Positions 58,301-64,000 of a stretch of DNA of 64,000 bases are shown here, one piece after another. The first letter of the stretch is position 1. Each line of letters starts with the position of its first letter. Location: positions 35,493,203-35,557,202 of the forward strand of contig CM017572.1 in assembly GCA_007844125.1 (NCBI GenBank). Reading direction: 5' to 3'. The translations under genes were made by a program, and so were the position numbers. The notes under the pieces were generated by a model. It was not told where the DNA came from. It did no database searches and saw only the letters and a list, made by a program, of their open reading frames with translations. The DNA comes from Sinonovacula constricta (Eukaryota; Mollusca; Bivalvia; Cardiida; Solecurtidae).

Positions 58301-61300
58301 TGGTAGGCGTCTTGTTCTGCTTTAATTCTAATAGTCTTTGTATTTCACCAATGATTTACTAAACATTTGCAGACATTTTGATCTGTTGTAAAGATGGCCA
58401 ATCAGGACCTGTGTTCTATGTTTCAGAAAGATACCCAGAGGTAGGGAGTTTATGTTCAAACCAGGTCCTCTTGTGATTTTCCAAATAAAATAAATTGTAA
58501 TTTCCCTTCTCAAAACCTCTCTTGTTTTAAAATGCATCATATATTTTTTATTTAAGGATTTCCAATCGGTTAAAGTGAAGCTCTTTTGCATAACATTATC
58601 CTAAATGACCGAGGCGTACAAGTTCTTTGAGGCAGTGTTTCAGAAAATGTGTCCTTCTTTATAATCTCAATTTTTTTTTAAAATTTGTAGATGTATATAA
58701 CACTATCAAAATTAAATAATAATAAAAAAAGATCAAACCTGTAGAGATATATTTGGATATTGTTTGATTCATTTGAATGTCTCAAAGTTATTTGTTTAAA
58801 CAGTAAAATATTGTATTCTTTTATAAGTGTCTGCTAAGCAAGAACAACCGAAATGTTTATCAAAAGAACCGATTTGCATATCATAGTACCACCATAACCA
58901 AATTTGGCAACCAGATTCATACCACATCACCTTGTACTGAAAAAATATTTAAAAAGAAGATCCTTTACAATTATTTGGCAAATAACATGTTGTAGGTATA
59001 TAGCTTACCAAACTTTGCACGAATCAATATTATGATGTACTTAACACTGATAGCTTAAGCAATCCAGTATAAGATCTGATTCAAAGTCAAGCAAAGCAGA
59101 TCAATACATTGTTTATGAAAATATGAACCAGAAAAAAATATTGCAGTCCAGTAATTACATAGTTTAATTAATTATATTATGACACAGAATAAATAGCTTT
59201 AAACTAACATCATATAATCTACCCATTTTACCGATACAACCAATTTTGGTTTTGATCTAAATATAATATACAATCTCTAAGTATTTTGTTTTTACTACTT
59301 TAGAATTCTTTTCTTCAGACCTTAGCTTGTAAGTATAGACCGTTTTCATCACTATATTAAATTAGTTCTCTTTTTGTGTAAGTTTTGTAATGGGAACTAC
59401 GTCCTACATGCACTACATTTTTGTTGTTTACTCTGAAGTGTTTTTTCCTTTTGCTTAACAAATTATTTTGCTTATTTTGATTTCATTTTGCCAAAGGCGG
59501 TAAAATATACACTCTCATCTGGACAGTTCTGGCTTTTGAATGTTTTCATTTTATATTTCTGGTTGCACTGATAGTTTGTACAGTCGGGTAAATATTATAA
59601 ACATACTTCGAACTTGTCTTATGACAAGACTGTTTTGTTCAGCATATTTACTTCACTCTAATAGGATTTCATTTTGTTTGATGTCAGAGCAATGCTAGAC
59701 TGTGTAATCAAGGTGCTCACTGTTTTGTTCATTATATGATTATGGTCTTATTACGCTTTACCTCTAATCATGTCAAAAAGTGCATGTAACCTGCTTGACT
59801 TTCAATCAGATTTGAATCAGCAATCATTTTTGATCTGGTGAAAAGATGGTCAACCATAAACTGCTTTTTACGTTTCAGAAAGATATCCAGAGGTGAGGTC
59901 TTTATAATTACACGTCGTCTCATTGTGATGTGCCAATTCAAATAAATTTTAATTCCCCTTCACAAACATCTTTTTTCTCAAAATGTAGAATTTCCAATTA
60001 TTTACAGCTTTTTGCATTGAATTATCATAACCGACCGAGGCGAACAAATCTTACATTGGGCAACAGTCACACAGGTTGGTAATAAAACTAATTCATGTGT
60101 AAGGAAACCACCTTGAAAATCCAGAATCTAACGCTAATATCAGCTTACTACGTAAAAATGTATGTGTATTTTTGTGTTCATAAAGCCGGTGGCAAATATT
60201 TCGGATTCTGATCGAAAAACTCAAACTGGCTGCAAAGTTAATCTAGAGTTTCCGTATTGGTCCACTCAAAGTAATTTTGTGACAACCGATTTATTATTTA
60301 GTCCTTGTGTAACTTGTCATTCTCTTTCTGATAATTTTGCCACTTTAGAAAACTAATCATATAACGCTACAAATGAAAGACATTGTCTTATTAAAATGAA
60401 CAATGTGAAGGACATACATGTAGGATAATTTTACGAGTGGACATCAATTGTAGGTGTAAGTAGTCGTTAAAACTAGATAAATATCATCCAAATTATAATA
60501 CGTTAATCATAATTATTACATGAACTATAAATAGACGCAACACGATTGGTCACCACCCCCATCCCCCACCCCCCAAAAAATAAAATAAAAAAATAAAAAT
60601 AAATAAAAAATAGTCGAGTCAATAAATATAGATATTGACCCGCTTTCGCTGATATTTACCGCTTTATTAATAGAATGCAAAATTTCCATCAATATTATGC
60701 GCGCGCATCTACAAAACTTCCTTAGAATTGTACGCATTGTGGGATACTCGTCCCAGACGAACAATATTGACGAAGTAAACAATGTAAACTATTTTCTTGC
60801 ATTTAAGTTTAGATAATAATAAAAGAAATAAAAATTATTTATTATTAACTATTTATAGTTCATGTAATAAAACAGTTATTTACTTATTAGCTGGGAAATA
60901 TGCTGTTGATATTGACCGAAAAATCGTTATTGACCTCGGCAATAACGATTTTTTGGTCAATATCACATCATATTTCCCAGCTATCGCCTCGGCCAATAAC
61001 GAATTTTTGGTCAATATCACAGCATCTTTCCCAGCCAATAAGTAAATAATTGTATATAATTACCTGAATCGCCATAGCTCGGTCGATCTGAAACTGATAT
61101 AAATAAAAATAAATGATCACGAAGTTGAACGGACTATTATCAGTGATATTAAATGCTAAAAATAATGCGACCCATAAATGATTACAAATTGTTATACTTT
61201 GCAATAGCAAGTGTTAGAATCTTTAAATTCATAAAAATTTGGTACATCGAGTTAAAACCAAAGTAATTGGTGATTTTGCTTTGCATTAGTATGCGTAGAT

Positions 61301-61653
61301 GACTAAGCACTATGTTTTAACCAGGCAAGGAAGGACCCATATCCTGATAAAAAGCTGACATTTGGAGCTGAGTGATATGCATCTGTACTGTTTTCCTTGA
61401 CAACGTGAATTTGTAATCGGCTTGTTCTGCTTTAATTGTCAAGGACTGTGTATTGCGTCAATAATTAACTTAACATTTCCACTCATTTTTTGATCTGGCG
61501 TAAAGATTGTCAGTCTTGAACTGGTTTCTACTTTTCAGAAAGGTACCCAGAAATGGCTGAAATATTTAGCCGTTTCATGAAACGGCTGAGTGAATAAGTC
61601 ATTTCACGAAAAGGCTAAAGACTTTAGCCATTTCATGAAACGGCTGATTTCAC

Positions 61654-61737
<84 letters not shown>

Positions 61738-61816
61738 TTTAAAACATAACTTCATGAAACCGGTGGCAAACATCAAATTATAACATATTAAACATATTAA
61801 TTACCTGAATCTGAAA
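48865..61816 (-). CDS. Trypsin-like serine peptidase with Ser/Asp-rich linker, spliced, 5' incomplete
   Basis: Exons in transcript order (- strand): 61816-61805, 61093-61064, 55266-55225, 53110-53078, 52006-51791, 49304-48865. All internal borders are phase 1 and GT-AG, giving one frame to TAA (48867-48865). The product begins with a linker (SDS, SDRPSYGDSDSDAASDAESD, VNSGSPLSDADKQLR), then a region with KNLSDAVRWEFARSKRPSI, then a compact PA-clan fold: His in YMLTAGHVLGG, Asp 31 residues later in IADVGVLL, Ser about 75 residues later in EGSSGSPC. The triad is complete, so activity is plausible. GSSGSP and the compact size recall Trypsin_2 or FAM111-like peptidases rather than secreted digestive trypsins; I see no signal peptide, but the N-terminus is missing. 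Substrate unknown. Confidence 0.75.
49305..51790 (-). other. Intron between the two catalytic peptidase exons
   Basis: GT-AG intron of about 2.5 kb. 50540-50720 is a diverged relative of 57190-57390 further upstream. No other exon seen. Confidence 0.6.
51791..52006 (-). CDS. Peptidase exon with catalytic His
   Basis: 216 nt, phase 1 at both ends, donor gtaagt. It encodes RSLLTKNLSDAVRWEFARSK, GALKTIKRIVFVISSGD, QLGTAFSLGKKYMLTAGHVL. G-T-A-F-S-L-x(4)-M-L-T-A-G-H is the N-terminal beta-barrel with the His. The acceptor (attttcgag) is a little weak but the frame joins the 33-nt exon exactly. Confidence 0.83.
53078..53110 (-). CDS. Peptidase microexon, 33 nt
   Basis: Acceptor tgttgacag, donor gtaagt, phase 1/1. 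Encodes (G)SPLSDADKQL(R). It lies in duplicated intron block; the counterpart region near 56800-56845 keeps an acceptor-like acag but has lost the donor. Confidence 0.65.
55225..55266 (-). CDS. Peptidase microexon, 42 nt
   Basis: Acceptor tttatatcag, donor gtaatt, phase 1/1. Encodes (D)SDAASDAESDVNS(G). Two internal repeats of S-D-A show further local expansion. Confidence 0.65.
55740..58620. repeat. Tandem segmental duplication, copy 2
   Basis: Diverged copy of 52080-55030. The positions that match the two microexons have lost splice signals, so no exon is called. Extra sequence (56090-56330) is inserted relative to copy 1. Confidence 0.78.
59750..60120. repeat. Partial further copy of the 54540-55030 block
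   Basis: tttttgatctggtgaaaaga, acgtttcagaaagatatccag and cgaccgaggcgaacaaatc align with 58370-58620 and 54800-55050. No exon follows it. Confidence 0.65.
60876..61050. repeat. Foldback (inverted) repeat with duplicated arm
   Basis: Left arm ttatttacttattagctggg, gatattgaccgaaaaatcgt; right arm twice: caataacgattttttggtca, then ccaataacgaatttttggtc, and tcccagccaataagtaaata. It can form a long hairpin directly before the 30-nt exon. Confidence 0.8.
61064..61093 (-). CDS. Peptidase microexon, 30 nt
   Basis: Acceptor tttatatcag and donor gtaatt, identical to those of the 42-nt exon, phase 1/1. Encodes (V)SDRPSYGDS. Flanks on both sides resemble those of the 42-nt exon. Confidence 0.6.
61215..61560. 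repeat. Partial further copy of the 54540-54900 block
   Basis: gattttgctttgcattagta, ctatgttttaaccaggcaag, catttggagctgagtgatat and cttgttctgctttaattgtc follow the same order as at 54590-54780. Confidence 0.75.
61568..61735. repeat. Perfect 20-bp palindrome and TA microsatellite
   Basis: AGCCGTTTCATGAAACGGCT at 61568-61587 is its own reverse complement; a near copy follows at 61625-61646. Then about 70 bp of TA. All can form cruciforms. Confidence 0.95.
61805..61816 (-). CDS. Peptidase microexon, 12 nt
   Basis: TTTCAGATTCAG between tttctatgag and gtaatt, phase 1/1, encoding SDS. The donor flank and the next 45 bp match the 42-nt exon's flank (ggcaaacatcaaattataac, attaattacc). It may be an inactive relic because the acceptor is atypical. 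Confidence 0.42.
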
Positions 61817-61819
61817 CTC

Positions 61820-62360
61820 ATAGAAATAAAAAAAGATCATGGCCGAAGTTTAAATGACAGTGACATGTTAACGGGCCTAAATCTAAGATGACTAATATCT
61901 ACGTAAATCCCAATATAGAGAAATGCCAATATGTAACAGTTCCTATTGATGAAACTATTTTATGAAACTATTTCCATATATATTTTTTAAATCACACGAT
62001 GTTTCAACAGAAGCATTAACATATTGGTATTTTCAGAGCCTTCACTTTGAATAAAATTCACATACTATAGTACTATAACTTAAATAGTTTTATTTGGAAA
62101 AATCAATATCATATAATATGTGTGCAGATTGTTTATATTTGATGCCACTGCATTGTAACGTGTTAGACCAGTTTCAAAACGCATTCACTTGTTTGCTTTG
62201 ATAATGCGCTTCGTTGAATTGCACCCATGCGATCTGCGTTTATAAAGCATTCAAGTCAGCAAAATGAGATTCAGTCATTGTATGGATGTCATCGAGACTT
62301 GTTAGTTCATATCTGAAAACTTCCATCGGTGGTACATATTAAACGGTGTTTTTTGGAAAA
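61820..62360. repeat. Further copy of the 55270-55680 flank
   Basis: cccaatatagagaaatgcc, ataatatgtgtgcagatt, gataatgcgctt, atattaaacggtgttttttg appear in the same order as downstream (in + coordinates) of the 42-nt exon. Confidence 0.75.
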
Positions 62361-64000
62361 TGTCATGAACGATACAGCTAATAAATATTTCTGAGGTACA
62401 TCTTTGTATGTGTAAAATGTTCATAATTTTATTCCATTAATGCTAACGATTGTCACACTGCTGACGGTACAGTATGCTGTTTTAGAGATGTATAACTTTT
62501 TGTTAAGACGGATACATTTACTTAAAGTTGCAGTGCCGATCGTTTCAAAGTAAAACAATCGTAAAAATAAGGCCATCATCGGTTAAAGGGACCCTAAACT
62601 AAGACTTTTGGAGAATATGGGCACACGATGGCAATGGGATGGGTTGATATTTGACCGATACAACACCCGTCTCGAATTTAAGTAGGTCGTTTATATTCAG
62701 ACATTTTTCGTACGACCGCTTCCGGGTTTTGATCGGAAAATGGCGGAAAAGCAATTACGTGATGTATGAATAATAATTATGTAAACAGTCATGAACCTAC
62801 TCAAATGAAGCACGGATAGCTTCGACATTGTCTAACAACTTTAAAAGAAAGGACTTTAAATGAAAACTGGTTATATATCTGGGGCCGCAGCACATACGTA
62901 TGTACGTTAAAATGTTGAAATTGGAGTGATCGCGGTAAACATCAGTCGCTAACACGCAAAGAAGGAATGTAGCCCATAAGTAAATAAATAATCTAAAATA
63001 AACCAGAAGGAGAACAAAGAAGACCACATGTTTGTATCACAATATTTTGTTGTCACAACACATGCATTGAACGACGATGGCAGAATAAGTTGAACTGAAT
63101 GTGGACAGACATTTACCCCAGTTCCTGCTTAAAATATTAGGTAGGCGCTACGTGTACAAGCATTATTAAAAATTTAAAGTACTTAAGAGTTATTTTATAA
63201 CCATGTCAATACTTTCCTTTATATGTTAATTTCCTGCTATCTATACAGTATTCTGTCGCATAAATATGAAGGTTATTATAGTTTATACGCATTTTAATAT
63301 TTGGACTCAACACGGTTCGTACCCAGTTATCAACATGGGCTATTTATCAACAGTGCTAACAAAATTTGAATGATCAACGTTTTACCATATAAAGAAGTTT
63401 TTAGAATTGATTAGATTCAGGCATATATGAGATACATTGTGCATAGTTTGTATTGACTCTTTTAAGGACTACATTGGTGTTGACAAGAACATTTATCATA
63501 TTATAATATCATCACATAAGTAGAACATTATTTATCAGAAAAATAAACTGTATGCTGGTTGGTCCTGAATGATGCAATAATTTAAATATATTTGAACTTA
63601 TGAAGGGTGGATAACGTGCAGGGCATGTTGTGTCATGTGCTTACACTAAACTAACAAAGACGGTTTAAAATTAAAAATTGCATATATGACAATTACTTAT
63701 ATCACCATTTCAAATAAATTTATTGTATAAAAATTTAAAGGATAAGATTAGTAGGTGACATCAAAAATAACAAAAAAATTCTGTCTTGGTCCTTTCTATT
63801 ATTTACACCATTTGAAGCCTATGCTGGTTTATCATTTTACTTCGACACCAGGGTGTGAGTTGCTAATGTTGTCGAAAGCAACTGAATTACATGTAAGGAG
63901 GTAATTATATATTTTGTTGCCTATAAAGTATTGTGTTTAGCATCCCACCACCAACATTTTGGTAACCTGCAGAAAGTTTCTACTTAACCAGACTAGTATG
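62361..64000. other. No supported gene
   Basis: Upstream exons of the peptidase gene should lie here or beyond. A 76-residue - strand frame (62797-63027) is hydrophobic and ends NVEAIRASFE, but it has no recognisable family and no splice support. Confidence 0.35.

Overview
This is an animal nuclear genome window. It is AT-rich, has GT-AG introns, and carries many tRNA-derived SINEs, MITEs and minisatellites. The repeat style (several SINE families whose heads look like tRNAs, LINE fragments) and the gene structures suggest a mollusc, most likely a bivalve. That is inference; I cannot name the species.

Left part (about 1-24.3 kb, + strand): fourteen exons of one Ral guanine-nucleotide exchange factor (RalGDS/RGL family) run from 8745 to 24228. 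Their reading phases join without conflict into 2025 nt, that is 674 codons plus a TGA stop. The product has the family order: RasGEF N-terminal domain (REM), CDC25-type RasGEF catalytic domain, Ser-rich linker and Ras-association (RA) domain. The start codon and first exon(s) lie upstream and were not found. The introns are packed with SINEs and minisatellites. Three of the arrays touch exons and contain copies of the neighbouring splice-site sequence.

Middle part (about 24.3-48.4 kb): no intact gene was recognised. It holds SINEs of at least three families, several MITE families, microsatellites, a decayed non-LTR retrotransposon on the - strand (40.2-42.9 kb, reverse-transcriptase box YADN instead of YADD, interrupted by a MITE with an exact 10-bp target duplication), and a broken BED zinc finger cut short by another MITE.

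Right part (about 48.4-62 kb, - strand): the 3' half of a trypsin-like (PA-clan) serine peptidase gene that converges on the Ral GEF gene. The two large exons carry His (TAGH), Asp (ADVG) and Ser (GSSGSP). Upstream lie four tiny exons of 33, 42, 30 and 12 nt. All are phase 1 at both ends, code for a Ser/Asp-rich linker, and sit inside tandemly duplicated genomic blocks, so the linker appears to have grown by duplication of whole microexon-plus-intron blocks. The 5' end lies beyond about 61.8 kb or outside the window. No tRNA gene, rRNA, CRISPR array or bacterial feature is present.
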